This document shows positions 53,881 through 62,584 of a stretch of 64,000 nucleotides of DNA, piece by piece. The notes under the pieces were generated by a model. It made no database searches and had not been told where the DNA came from. It saw only the letters and a list, made by a program, of their open reading frames with translations. The translations under genes were made by a program, and so were the position numbers. Position 1 is the first letter of the stretch. The number at the start of each line of letters is the position of its first letter. Source of the stretch: Deltaproteobacteria bacterium (lineage in GTDB: Bacteria > Desulfobacterota > Desulfobacteria > Desulfobacterales > UBA5852); contig JAHLLS010000011.1 in assembly GCA_020444045.1 (NCBI GenBank), positions 1-64,000 of the forward strand, in the 5' to 3' direction.

Positions 53881-54888
53881 ATGAAGAATCAACTGAGTCC
53901 CGATTCGTGGCAATACCGCTCGCTGAACGCCATAACGCCCGGACTGAATTACTTTTCTGACGCATTGATCGATCTGGTTGAAAAAGGGTACCCGATTATT
54001 GCCGGTTCGGGAGACCTTCAGTTTTCCAATGGATTAAACCGGTTCGCATCGCGTTACCCGAATCGCTATATTCAGTTTGGCATTTCCGAGCAGAACATGG
54101 TGTCGGTCGCTGCCGGAATTGCGACGACAGGCCAAATGCCTTTCGTGGCGACATTTGCCTCGTTTCTGGGACTGCTTTGTTGTGAACAAATCCGGATGGA
54201 TGTGGCCTATTGCCAACAACCCGTTCGGTTGATCGGTCACCACACCGGGATTTCACTGGGGTTCTACGGCACGTCGCACCACGCCACTGAGGATATATCC
54301 ACCATGCGTGCTATCGCTGGATTGACCGTGATATCACCGGCGGATGGCCCGTCGTTCGCTGCGGCCATACGGGCATCCGTCGAATGGCAGGAACCGATCT
54401 ACTTTCGCATCGGGCGGGGCCGTGAACCGGATGTGTATGACAAAAATATGGCCTTCGAAATCGGTAAGGCGATCGAGCACAGTCAAGGTGAAGATCTGAC
54501 CATCATTGCATGTGGGATGCCTGTAAAAAGTGTTTTAGATGCGGCGGATGCGCTTCGAAATGATGGGATCTCGGTTGGTGTGATCGATATGGCGACGATA
54601 AAGCCCTTGGACCGACAGGCTATCCTTGCGGCCGCAAAACGGTCCCGGTTGCTGATCACGGTAGAGGAGCACAACATTATCGGCGGACTTGGTGCCGCTG
54701 TGGCAGAGGTGCTGGCCGACGAGGGGTGCGGTATAAAGCTTTTTCGGCACGGCATTCGGGACGAGTATAGCCTGATCGCGCCTCCAAATCACCTATATGC
54801 GCATTATAAACTTGATGCCGCAGGCGTCGAGGCGGTCGCGCGCGGGGCCATGGCAAAGGCCGGAAACGGCTTCATCAATGCGGTTTGA
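53881..54888 (+). CDS. Transketolase C-terminal subunit (split transketolase)
   Basis: 335 residues with the pyrimidine-binding and C-terminal domains. RYIQFGISEQNMVSVAAGIA carries the activating Glu, HHTGISLGFYGTSHHATEDI is conserved, and IDMATIKPLDRQAILAAA belongs to the C-domain. Partner of the preceding gene. A split transketolase inside a catabolic cluster usually serves a dedicated sugar or ketol pathway, not the pentose phosphate cycle. Confidence 0.93.
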   Translation: MKNQLSPDSWQYRSLNAITPGLNYFSDALIDLVEKGYPIIAGSGDLQFSNGLNRFASRYPNRYIQFGISEQNMVSVAAGIATTGQMPFVATFASFLGLLCCEQIRMDVAYCQQPVRLIGHHTGISLGFYGTSHHATEDISTMRAIAGLTVISPADGPSFAAAIRASVEWQEPIYFRIGRGREPDVYDKNMAFEIGKAIEHSQGEDLTIIACGMPVKSVLDAADALRNDGISVGVIDMATIKPLDRQAILAAAKRSRLLITVEEHNIIGGLGAAVAEVLADEGCGIKLFRHGIRDEYSLIAPPNHLYAHYKLDAAGVEAVARGAMAKAGNGFINAV

Positions 54889-54944
54889 TCCAAATGCTGA
54901 GCCTGACGATATGGTAATAGTACGGAAATGGTGGAGTACCCATC

Positions 54945-56066
54945 ATGGAAGTTGAGACAACGATCATTGGCGCTGGTGTCATTGGGCTTGCCATTGCCGC
55001 AGCACTTTCCAAACAGGACCAGAACATTTATGTCATCGAGAGTAACGCAACCTTCGGGAACGAGACCAGCCGCCGCAATAACGAGGTCATTCATGCCGGC
55101 ATATACTATCCCAAGGATTCACTTAAAACGCGTCTTTGCGTGGAAGGTAATCGGCTATTGCGTCGGCTTTGTGAATCAAACCAGATTCCTTTTCGCATGT
55201 GTGGAAAACTGATCGTTGCCACAAGCGAGGAAGACGTCATCCAACTGGAAGCACTGGCAGCGCGCGCCAAAGACAACGGTGTGAAGGATCTGGATTTGCT
55301 ATCGGGGGCGGAATGCCGAAAAATGGAACCTCGGCTGCGCGCCGTGGCGGCACTCTACTCGCCTTCATCCGGCATTATCGACAGCCAGTGTTTGATTCGG
55401 CATTTTGTTGCTCAGGCAGGTATGAACGGTGTAACGTTTGTCTACCAAACGCGAATTGAAAAGGTCGTTAAAATAGTCCCCGGCCAATATGCCATCTACG
55501 TTGTTTATCCCGACGGAGAAACGGAAAGATTCACCACGCGAAGACTGATCAACGCCGCCGGGCTCGACGCAGATCGTATAGCGGCGAGCATGGGCCTCGA
55601 CATTAATCAAAAGGGTTATCGCCAGTATTTCTGGAAAGGTGAATATTTCTCTGTTAGATGGCCGCTGAACACTATCAGGCAGTTGATCTATCCCGTACCT
55701 GAACCTCAGATGACCGGCCTCGGCGTGGGTGTCATAACTGATTTGAGCGGCCGCCTCAGGCTTGGACCAAACGCGATTTTCATGCCAAACCGAACGCTGG
55801 ATCACACTGTAGATACTGGACGGCTGGAAGACTCTTTTAATGCCGCGCGTCGCTATCTGCCGTCCCTGAGGCGTGAAGATATATCTCCGGATATGGCCGG
55901 TATAAGGCCTAAGCTTCAGCGGCCGGGTGACCCTCTGCGCGATTTTATCATTCAGGAGGAATCGGTCAACGGGCTCCCAGGTGTCGTTAATCTGGCCGGT
56001 ATTGAATCGCCGGGTCTGACAGCGTGTATTGCGATTGCCAACCACGTTAATGGTTTGATTGCCTAA
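54945..56066 (+). CDS. LhgO-like FAD-dependent oxidoreductase 2
   Basis: 373 residues, DAO-fold. TTIIGAGVIGLAIAAALSKQ binds FAD, and GNETSRRNNEVIHAGIYYPK is the LhgO-type block with Arg-Asn in place of His-Asn. GLGVGVITDLSGRLRLGPNA is late. A paralogue of the 50104-51306 protein, with altered residues near the flavin, so a different hydroxy acid is possible. It precedes a second AOR gene by 35 bp. Confidence 0.87.
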   Translation: MEVETTIIGAGVIGLAIAAALSKQDQNIYVIESNATFGNETSRRNNEVIHAGIYYPKDSLKTRLCVEGNRLLRRLCESNQIPFRMCGKLIVATSEEDVIQLEALAARAKDNGVKDLDLLSGAECRKMEPRLRAVAALYSPSSGIIDSQCLIRHFVAQAGMNGVTFVYQTRIEKVVKIVPGQYAIYVVYPDGETERFTTRRLINAAGLDADRIAASMGLDINQKGYRQYFWKGEYFSVRWPLNTIRQLIYPVPEPQMTGLGVGVITDLSGRLRLGPNAIFMPNRTLDHTVDTGRLEDSFNAARRYLPSLRREDISPDMAGIRPKLQRPGDPLRDFIIQEESVNGLPGVVNLAGIESPGLTACIAIANHVNGLIA

Positions 56067-56101
56067 GTAACAAATCATAACCAACACACAAGGAATGACG
56101 T

Positions 56102-57868
56102 ATGTACGGTTTCCACAAGCGATTGTTAACGATCAACATTGGCACCAGGACCTTTGAGATCGAAGTGTTGTCGGACGATCTGCTCAAGCAGACCCTTGGA
56201 GGAAAGGGGCTTGGCACGTATCTGCTTCTTGAACACAATCCACCGGGTGTCGATCCTTTTGAGGCCGAGAATCGGGTTATTTTTACCGTCGGACCGGTGA
56301 CAGACACCATGGTATGGGGTGGATGCAGATATGGTGTCTATACCAAGTCTCCACAAACAGGATTTTATTCAGAATCTTATTCGGGAGGGAAAGCAGCAGA
56401 ATATATGTCGCGTTCCGGGTTCGACGCTGTCATGATCTATGGAAAATCCGAAACTCCGGTTTGGATCGAAGTCAATGAAAAAGGCGCTATTTTTCATGAT
56501 GCCGAAACGCTTTGGGGCAGCGATACATACGCATCCGAAGATTATGTAAAATCCTGGATCAAAGAAAATCGCCCACTTGCAAAAGGATGCGCCGCTCTGA
56601 CTATTGGTCCCGGTGGGGAGAATCAGGTGGCGTTTGCCGTCATTGAAAATGAATACTGGCGAAGTGCCGGACGAACTGGAGCTGGCGCCGTTTTAGGGGC
56701 TAAAAAAATTAAGGCTCTCGGATTCTGGGGCAACCGTAAGCGGAAGGTGGCCGATCAAGCCGGATTGCAAGCCCTATCCAAGCAGTTTGCCGATGAATTT
56801 AAAAACCATCCTGGGGCCAATGCATACAAAAGTATGGGAACGCCCATGATGGTCGATATCATGAGTTCTGTCGGCAGCTTTCCAACACGTTATTGGCACC
56901 AAGGCCAAGTCTCGCATCAAGAATCGATAAATGCAAAAGCGCTCCATGACCGGTGCGAGGTCAAACCGCACGCATGCCGCAAATGTTTTATGGCATGCGG
57001 GCGGTTATCGACCGTCAAGAGCGGACGTCATGCGGGGTTGAAACTGGAAGGTCCGGAGTATGAAACCATTTATACCTTTGGTGGGTTGTGCATGATCGAT
57101 AACATTGAGGACATTGTTTACCTCAACGACATCTGCGATCGGCTAGGTATCGACACGATCAGTGCCGGAAATTTGGTGGCATTGACCATTGAGGCGTCTA
57201 AGCAGGAAAAAACAGAATATCGGATTGATTATGGGCAAACGGAAAATATAGCGGCCCTCCTAAAGGATATTGCAGCTTGCCATGGAATCGGGAAAATCTT
57301 GTCCAAGGGCATTAAAACGGCTGCACCGGCGCTGGGCATGGAAGAACAGGCGATTCACGTCAAAGGCCTCGAACCGGCGGGTTACGATCCAAGAATACTT
57401 AAAGGGATGGGATTATCTTACGGTATTTCTCCCAGGGGAGCATGTCATCTGCGAACGACATTTTACAAACCGGAACTTTCAAAGATGATTGATCCGGAGC
57501 AAATTAAAGGTAAGGCCGAAATGCTTGTTGATTGGGAGAATCGACTTATCCTTTTTGACTGTCTCGTGCTTTGTCGATTTTATCGCGATTTTTACCAATG
57601 GAATGCTCTGGTGGAATTGCTTATCACCCTAACCGGAATTGAATGGGACAAAGAGGCGCTGTGGGAAATAGCGTCCCAAATATCCGACAATACCAGACGA
57701 TTTAATATTCGAGAGGGCCTTAAACAAACAAATGATAGACTGCCGATAAGATTTTACACGGAACCTTTACCGGAAACAGGTAAAGTGATAGCTGAGGTCG
57801 AAATGGATCAACTTCTCGAAGACTACTATGCTGAAAGAAATTGGAAAGGAAAAGACTTGGTGGGATAG
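56102..57868 (+). CDS. Tungsten-type aldehyde ferredoxin oxidoreductase 2
   Basis: 588 residues, a paralogue of the AOR at 48275-50032 along its full length. It keeps LGGKGLGTYLLLEHNPPGVD, YGVYTKSPQTGFYSESYSGG, the cluster motif CRKCFMAC and the distal Cys in LVLCRF. The stop TAG overlaps the GTG start of the esterase gene. Same chemistry expected, with a different aldehyde. Confidence 0.92.
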   Translation: MYGFHKRLLTINIGTRTFEIEVLSDDLLKQTLGGKGLGTYLLLEHNPPGVDPFEAENRVIFTVGPVTDTMVWGGCRYGVYTKSPQTGFYSESYSGGKAAEYMSRSGFDAVMIYGKSETPVWIEVNEKGAIFHDAETLWGSDTYASEDYVKSWIKENRPLAKGCAALTIGPGGENQVAFAVIENEYWRSAGRTGAGAVLGAKKIKALGFWGNRKRKVADQAGLQALSKQFADEFKNHPGANAYKSMGTPMMVDIMSSVGSFPTRYWHQGQVSHQESINAKALHDRCEVKPHACRKCFMACGRLSTVKSGRHAGLKLEGPEYETIYTFGGLCMIDNIEDIVYLNDICDRLGIDTISAGNLVALTIEASKQEKTEYRIDYGQTENIAALLKDIAACHGIGKILSKGIKTAAPALGMEEQAIHVKGLEPAGYDPRILKGMGLSYGISPRGACHLRTTFYKPELSKMIDPEQIKGKAEMLVDWENRLILFDCLVLCRFYRDFYQWNALVELLITLTGIEWDKEALWEIASQISDNTRRFNIREGLKQTNDRLPIRFYTEPLPETGKVIAEVEMDQLLEDYYAERNWKGKDLVG

Positions 57869-58794
57869 TGGAACAATCGTCTATGATGTCGACAGTATTC
57901 CCTGGTAGCGACCGTTGCTTATTGAAGGTGTTGCGGCAGCGAGCAGGTCGTAGAAAAACGTTGCGCAAAATGCGTCAAGATATGAATGCATTTGGCGCTC
58001 TATATCCACCATCCACCAATGTGACCATCCGGGCAATGACGTTCGGCGGACGACCGGCCGAGATGCATACCCCTGCCGAACATCACAGCAATTACGTTCT
58101 GCTCTACCTTCATGGTGGCGGTTTTGTGATGGGATCAATCCAGTCCCACCGCCAGTTAGCCTCACATCTATCTGCAGCGGCTAAAATAAAGACCTTGGTT
58201 ACAGAGTATCGCCTGGCCCCCGAACACCCATTTCCTGCTGCCTTAGAGGATGTCCTGAGCGTCTACAAAGACCTCTTAAAGAGTGGTGTAGCCCCACGGC
58301 ACGTGACAGTGGCGGGTGATTCCGCTGGAGGGGGATTGTGTGTTTCCTTAATGGTTCACCTCAAGCAAAATCAGTTGCCGCTGCCAGGAGCATGCGTTCT
58401 CTTCTCGCCATGGGTGGACCTTGCTTTGAGTGGACATTCGTGGCATCGTAATGTCGATCGTGATGTTTTGGTGAAAAAAAATGATGCGAAGCGGATGGTG
58501 GCTTTTTACCTAAATGGAAAAGACCCCTTCGATCATCTATCCTCGCCAGTTTATGCTGATTTGTCGATGCTTCCGCCTCTGCTTATCCAAGTGGGTTCCG
58601 ACGAAGTGCTGCATGATGATGCTGTCTCCCTGCATGTGCGTGCCACAAAGTTCGGCGTTTCATCGTATATCGACATTTGGGACAAGATGCCTCATGTTTG
58701 GCACTTCATGTCTCCCGTTTTGAGAGAGGCACGGATGGCCTTGCATCAAGCCGGAAAATTTATCATGACCCACATGCAAGGCGGCAACCAGTAA
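57868..58794 (+). CDS. HSL-family (GDXG) alpha/beta-hydrolase esterase
   Basis: About 308 residues. Oxyanion-hole motif LHGGGFVMGS (about 82-91), nucleophile elbow GDSAGGGL (about 150-157) and the late Asp/His region around QVGSDEVLHDDA and MPHVWHF. Hormone-sensitive-lipase-type carboxylesterase, cytoplasmic, for short acyl esters or lactones. The start is taken as GTG 57868 overlapping the AOR stop; the frame is also open from a TTG at 57841, and ATGs occur at 57883/57886. Confidence 0.88.
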   Translation: MEQSSMMSTVFPGSDRCLLKVLRQRAGRRKTLRKMRQDMNAFGALYPPSTNVTIRAMTFGGRPAEMHTPAEHHSNYVLLYLHGGGFVMGSIQSHRQLASHLSAAAKIKTLVTEYRLAPEHPFPAALEDVLSVYKDLLKSGVAPRHVTVAGDSAGGGLCVSLMVHLKQNQLPLPGACVLFSPWVDLALSGHSWHRNVDRDVLVKKNDAKRMVAFYLNGKDPFDHLSSPVYADLSMLPPLLIQVGSDEVLHDDAVSLHVRATKFGVSSYIDIWDKMPHVWHFMSPVLREARMALHQAGKFIMTHMQGGNQ

Positions 58795-59535
58795 TTGGCT
58801 TTAGAACTTCATCAAGCTGAACCGAACCGCCCCCTGTATATCGTCGCGGTGCAGTCCAATGAACTCAATCACTGGCTAAATTTGGCCGGCATCGAATTGG
58901 GTGACACGATTTGGAAGTCTACCCTTGCAGAGCAAGTTTCATCTATCTGGGTAAGAGGAAAATGGGGACAGATGATCATAAGCCCAGGCATGGCCGCTGA
59001 CATACTAGTGGTAAATCAGGCGGGAACTATCCTACCTTTACATCAACTATCGGTTGGGGCTGCGGGTAAGTTGGTGGGATATAAGAACTACGGTGATTGC
59101 AGACCTTTCTGTGCCGTCAAAAACATTGCGACCGGATCCACCTTGAAAGTGCATAGGAAAATAGACCGTCTTGTTTTTCATATTCGTCTTGGCAGTGAAA
59201 CGCTGCTGGTTGATGATGAAACCGCTTTCAATACGTGGATGAAAGAGGATGATCAGTGGGTCCAACTTGGTGCTCTTCCGATTGGTCGTCCCTTCCACCC
59301 GCATCTTTTCACTATCCGCGAAAGTGAATGTCATTTGTTTGAACGGCTTAAGGCCCAAGAGGCCCCATTTTTAACCCTTCACAAGATAGAAACACTTCTT
59401 GCAGCCCAATACGATTCAGGTAACGTTTGCATAAAGACTCAATCGGGGAATATGCTGAGCTTGTCAGACAAAGAGAGTAGGGACATTATAGTGCGATTTT
59501 GCGATATATGCTGGTCGTGTGGGATTTGCAGATAG
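58795..59535 (+). CDS. FeoA-like (SH3-barrel) protein with CxxCxxCxxC tail
   Basis: 246 residues. Two segments fit small FeoA/SH3-like barrels. About 14-60 has LNLAGIELGDTIW and ending MAADILVVN. About 62-130 has LPLHQLSVGAAGKLVGYKNY then GSTLKV and ETLLVDDETAF. A third, weaker unit lies near 190-230. The protein ends FCDICWSCGICR, four Cys each two residues apart, which could hold an iron-sulfur cluster or another metal. An in-frame stop directly before fixes TTG 58795 as the most upstream start; GTG 58849 is possible. Function unknown; the AOR context suggests a role in metal or cofactor delivery. Confidence 0.5.
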   Translation: MALELHQAEPNRPLYIVAVQSNELNHWLNLAGIELGDTIWKSTLAEQVSSIWVRGKWGQMIISPGMAADILVVNQAGTILPLHQLSVGAAGKLVGYKNYGDCRPFCAVKNIATGSTLKVHRKIDRLVFHIRLGSETLLVDDETAFNTWMKEDDQWVQLGALPIGRPFHPHLFTIRESECHLFERLKAQEAPFLTLHKIETLLAAQYDSGNVCIKTQSGNMLSLSDKESRDIIVRFCDICWSCGICR

Positions 59536-59572
59536 AATCGACGCAGACAATCAATCTTAGGAGCATGCATAA

Positions 59573-60742
59573 ATGGATGATATTAAGCACATTTTGAATA
59601 AACACGCAGATGCAATTATCCAAATTAGAAGAGATCTACATCGAATTCCCGAAACAGCCTATACCGAGGCGAAAACATCAGCATATGTCGCTGATTATTT
59701 GAACAAACTAGGTTTAAATGTCACGACTGGGATCGCAAAATTCGGTGTACTTGGGGCTAAGGTATTTTCTGATTCGGGAAACTCACTAATGCTTAGAAGT
59801 GAATTGGATGCCTTGCCGATTAAAGAAGATACCAATTTGTCGTTCGCATCCAATCACGAAGGCGCCATGCATGCCTGCGGACATGATGGCCATATGGCCA
59901 TGGTTTTAGGTGCGGCATTGGTAATCTCTGAACTTTCAGATCGATTGTCAGGACGTATCCATTTTGTTTTCCAACCGGCAGAAGAAGGTCCTGGTGGGGC
60001 AAAACCGATGATAGAAGAAGGGATAATGGACAATCCACGAGTTGATTACACCTTAGGATGCCATCTCTGGCCAGGGGTAAAGGAAGGGCAGGTGGGTATC
60101 AAAGCAGGACCACTGATGGCTGCAATGGATCGCTTCGATCTAACAGTGAAGGGCAAAGGGGGGCATGGGGCAATGCCGCACCTTTGTGTCGATGCGTTGG
60201 ATGTTGGTACCCAAATAGTAAATGCGCTCCAAAGAATAGTAAGCCGCCAAATGAATCCGTTGAGTCCGACCGTGATAACCGTAGGACAGTTTCAGGCCGG
60301 GACTACTTTTAATATTATTCCGGAGGAAGCGCATCTAAGCGGAACGACGAGAACATTCGATCGAGAGATATGGCGATCATGGCCCCAACGGTTAGAAACC
60401 GTCGTCAAAGGCATCTGTGATGCAATGGGTGCCTCGTACTCCCTTGACTATCAACCAGGTTACCCTGTTACCGAAAATGATTCTTGGATGGCCGATGAAA
60501 TAAGGTCTGTAGCCGAATCCGTCGTAGGAACGGAGAATGTCATAATACCTGAACCCACAATGGGTGGCGAAGATATATCTTTTTTTCTGGAACGTTCAAA
60601 GGGATGTTTTTACTTTTTAGGGGTAGGACGCGAGGGGTGCGCCCCTCTGCACAACCCAAAATTTGACTTCAATGAAGATGTTCTTTTGACAGGTGTTGAA
60701 ATATATTGTCGAGCGGCCATTAAGCTGTTGAGCATGGACTAA
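59573..60742 (+). CDS. M20D-family amidohydrolase (IAA-amino acid/hippurate hydrolase type)
   Basis: 389 residues. Metal motifs are MHACGHDGHMAM (about 99-110) and FQPAEEGPGGAKPM (about 133-146), with dimerisation-domain TVKGKGGHGAMPH and the late MGGEDISFFLE with a ligand Glu/Asp. It hydrolyses amides of amino acids such as N-acyl or hippurate-type compounds. It ends the catabolic gene series. AGGAG lies about 10 bases before the ATG. Confidence 0.92.
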   Translation: MDDIKHILNKHADAIIQIRRDLHRIPETAYTEAKTSAYVADYLNKLGLNVTTGIAKFGVLGAKVFSDSGNSLMLRSELDALPIKEDTNLSFASNHEGAMHACGHDGHMAMVLGAALVISELSDRLSGRIHFVFQPAEEGPGGAKPMIEEGIMDNPRVDYTLGCHLWPGVKEGQVGIKAGPLMAAMDRFDLTVKGKGGHGAMPHLCVDALDVGTQIVNALQRIVSRQMNPLSPTVITVGQFQAGTTFNIIPEEAHLSGTTRTFDREIWRSWPQRLETVVKGICDAMGASYSLDYQPGYPVTENDSWMADEIRSVAESVVGTENVIIPEPTMGGEDISFFLERSKGCFYFLGVGREGCAPLHNPKFDFNEDVLLTGVEIYCRAAIKLLSMD

Positions 60743-60797
60743 TTGTGCGCATCGCCGATGGGAGTTGTACGACAATCGCACCAAATCGCACCAAAAA

Positions 60798-60836
60798 GAA
60801 AAGAGACTTCAGTAACTAACTGAAATCGCTTTCTTT
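60798..60836 (-). terminator. Terminator-like hairpin downstream of the tRNA end
   Basis: TTCAGT-AACTA-ACTGAA extends outward as an imperfect stem with flanking A/T runs, giving TTTTCTTTTT on the minus strand. It is placed as a terminator of a leftward tRNA gene would be. Confidence 0.55.
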
Positions 60837-60846
60837 ATGATGTGAA

Positions 60847-60874
60847 TGGTGCCGAAGGCCGGACTTGAACCGGC
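60847..60874 (-). other. tRNA-Leu 3' end fragment, probable attachment site
   Basis: On the minus strand the sequence reads GCCGGTTCAAGTCCGGC then CTTCGGCACCA: a full T-arm, the 3' acceptor strand, discriminator and CCA of a tRNA with a GCCGAAG 5' end, as in tRNA-Leu. The D-arm, anticodon and variable arm are absent to the right. Integrases commonly recombine at tRNA 3' ends and leave such a fragment at one junction. Confidence 0.7.
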
Positions 60875-61040
60875 GTGAAGTCAATGGTGGTAAGGGTTTG
60901 CGGCGGGTCGAAACAACAAGCAAACAACCATAGGTTGTTTAACCAGATACGATTCGGTCCCTCAAACGCCAACTTTCTGGCGTCGTTCCAACCTAAGACC
61001 GAGCAATTTAATCCGCGTTGAAATTCAGGGATCCCTGACC

Positions 61041-61297
61041 CGAATATTTCACGCGTTCGAGATGTTCATTGGCAAGGCGTCAGGGGCGCCGCTGTACGCC
61101 TGTACCGCAAGCCACTGATAACGCGGTTAATGGGCATCTCGGGCGTGCCCGCAGGGGGAAAATTTATCTATGATTTGGGGAATCGACAAAGGGTGCGACG
61201 TGGCGCCTTAATATCATACACCGAATAGCTTCTATACTCCTGAATAGTTGCATATAATTTATTGCGCAGAAAAAATTTCATGAAATGTTTGGGTTAA
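61041..61297. repeat. Repeat block, copy 2 (partner at 6823-7080)
   Basis: Same content and orientation as copy 1. Inverted-repeat arms lie at 61052-61071 and 61128-61147. Differences from copy 1 in the arms largely keep pairing through G-T changes. It ends 34 bp before the hipA stop codon. Confidence 0.75.
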
Positions 61298-61330
61298 GCC
61301 AACATCCCCCTGTTCCAGGACTAAACCAGG

Positions 61331-62584
61331 TTAGAGATCGAGAGCCTTGCGGAGATCGTCATGCTCGAACGCGGACGCCATGCGGTCGATCTGTCCTGCC
61401 GCCAGACCGGCTCGAGCGGCCTCTTGGCGCCAGCCGCGAACAGCCTTTCCAACCTCGCTTGCGATCCTCAGTGCCGCGGTGTCCTCCAGTTCGAAGTAAG
61501 GGGCTACGCTTAAGGCTATGTCCAGTGACGCCGTACTGTCATCGAAGTCGATAGCCGTTGCCAGCGCCCTCGGCTTGATATCCACCGGTACGGGATTGAG
61601 ATCATAGGCAGGCGCCAGCCGCCAGCCGTCCGGACCGTCATAGAGAAACCCGTGATTGCGAAGATGGTCGTCCGTGTTAGAGATCAGAACATTGAACACG
61701 ATACGCCGCCAGAGCATATGCATATCCTCCTTCGGCGCAGCGCCGTGCTGGCGAAGCGCATCGACGAATTCGAGATAGCTCCGCGTTTCGTTGTCGGTTG
61801 CGCCAAGCATGCTCATGGCGGACAGGAACGGTATCCGTTGACCGTTTGCCCGGTCGAAACGGCGTAGTAGGATGATGGACTTGCCCCCGAATTCTTCCAT
61901 GCGCCAGTCAGGTACGGGAATGCCCGCTTTATCCGCAAGGCTCAGGGCGACGGCTTCCCAGCGCACGATGTCGATTTCATCATCCTTGTGCGGAAACTTC
62001 GCGATTACGAGCGAGCCGTCGCGATCCCTGACCGATGCCTTGGGGCGTGCGCCGCCCAGCGATGAACCGGGCGCCAGCAGCAAACGTAAGTCTTCGTCGC
62101 TGTCGGAGTCGCTGACAACATTTTCGGCGGCCGAGAGCAACCGCGGCAGTTCGACCAGCGGCGGAATCGGCGTCACGTCATCGGCGGCAAGGAACGGTCC
62201 GCCGGGTTCCCGTGCAAATCGCAAAGCACCTTGACGCGCCTCGTCATTGACCATTAGCAGGTAGTCGATCTCACGCAGCGTGCGTGGTGTCTCCCCGGCT
62301 CGCTCGGCGCGGCGGCGTTCGGCACGCCGCATTAGCACACGGCCCCACCGATCCGGTGCAGAGTCGCCGATGGCGCCGAAAATCGGCTTGTCGGCTGATG
62401 TGTGAAACGGACCAGGACCAAGTTGCAACGCGGGCTCAAGCGCAAAACGGTCTTGGCGTTTAAGCCAGTCTTCATCATACTCGAAGGTCGCACTGTCCCG
62501 CCCCTTGCGCATCCGCGCCCATAATTGACCGACCTGAACCGGCTCACCTTCGAGGTCCACATAGACCAGGACTTCGGTATCCAT
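61331..62584 (-). CDS. hipA: HipA toxin, Ser/Thr kinase
   Basis: 417 residues, a full-length HipA. The N-subdomain starts TEVLVYVDLEGEPVQVGQLW. LLLAPGSSLGGARPKASV is the glycine-rich/phospho-loop region. The catalytic segment is NTDDHLRNHGFLYDG (about 305-319), followed by the metal-binding LAPAYDLNP. HipA phosphorylates a translation factor, classically glutamyl-tRNA synthetase, and induces dormancy. Its ATG overlaps the hipB stop (TGATG). A deleted second copy lies at 7458-7660. Confidence 0.92.
   Translation of the reverse strand: MDTEVLVYVDLEGEPVQVGQLWARMRKGRDSATFEYDEDWLKRQDRFALEPALQLGPGPFHTSADKPIFGAIGDSAPDRWGRVLMRRAERRRAERAGETPRTLREIDYLLMVNDEARQGALRFAREPGGPFLAADDVTPIPPLVELPRLLSAAENVVSDSDSDEDLRLLLAPGSSLGGARPKASVRDRDGSLVIAKFPHKDDEIDIVRWEAVALSLADKAGIPVPDWRMEEFGGKSIILLRRFDRANGQRIPFLSAMSMLGATDNETRSYLEFVDALRQHGAAPKEDMHMLWRRIVFNVLISNTDDHLRNHGFLYDGPDGWRLAPAYDLNPVPVDIKPRALATAIDFDDSTASLDIALSVAPYFELEDTAALRIASEVGKAVRGWRQEAARAGLAAGQIDRMASAFEHDDLRKALDL

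Larger units (their letters stand above)
60743..61330. other. Junction region: terminator, tRNA-Leu 3' end, repeat block
   Basis: No protein gene is supported. The stretch holds a hairpin (60798-60836), a 28-nt tRNA-Leu 3' end (60847-60874), an unassigned ~170 bp, and repeat block copy 2 (61041-61297) just 3' of hipA. A small inverted repeat around AACCATAGGTTGTTT lies near 60927. Confidence 0.65.

Noticed and set aside
20278-60874. A 40-kb genomic island bounded by the identical TGGTGCCGAAGGCCGG at both ends
   Set aside because: No integrase or mobility gene lies between, the left site belongs to a repeat family with another copy at 17100, and the geometry of the 60847 fragment points to an element on its right. 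The match may be coincidence of tRNA-like ends.
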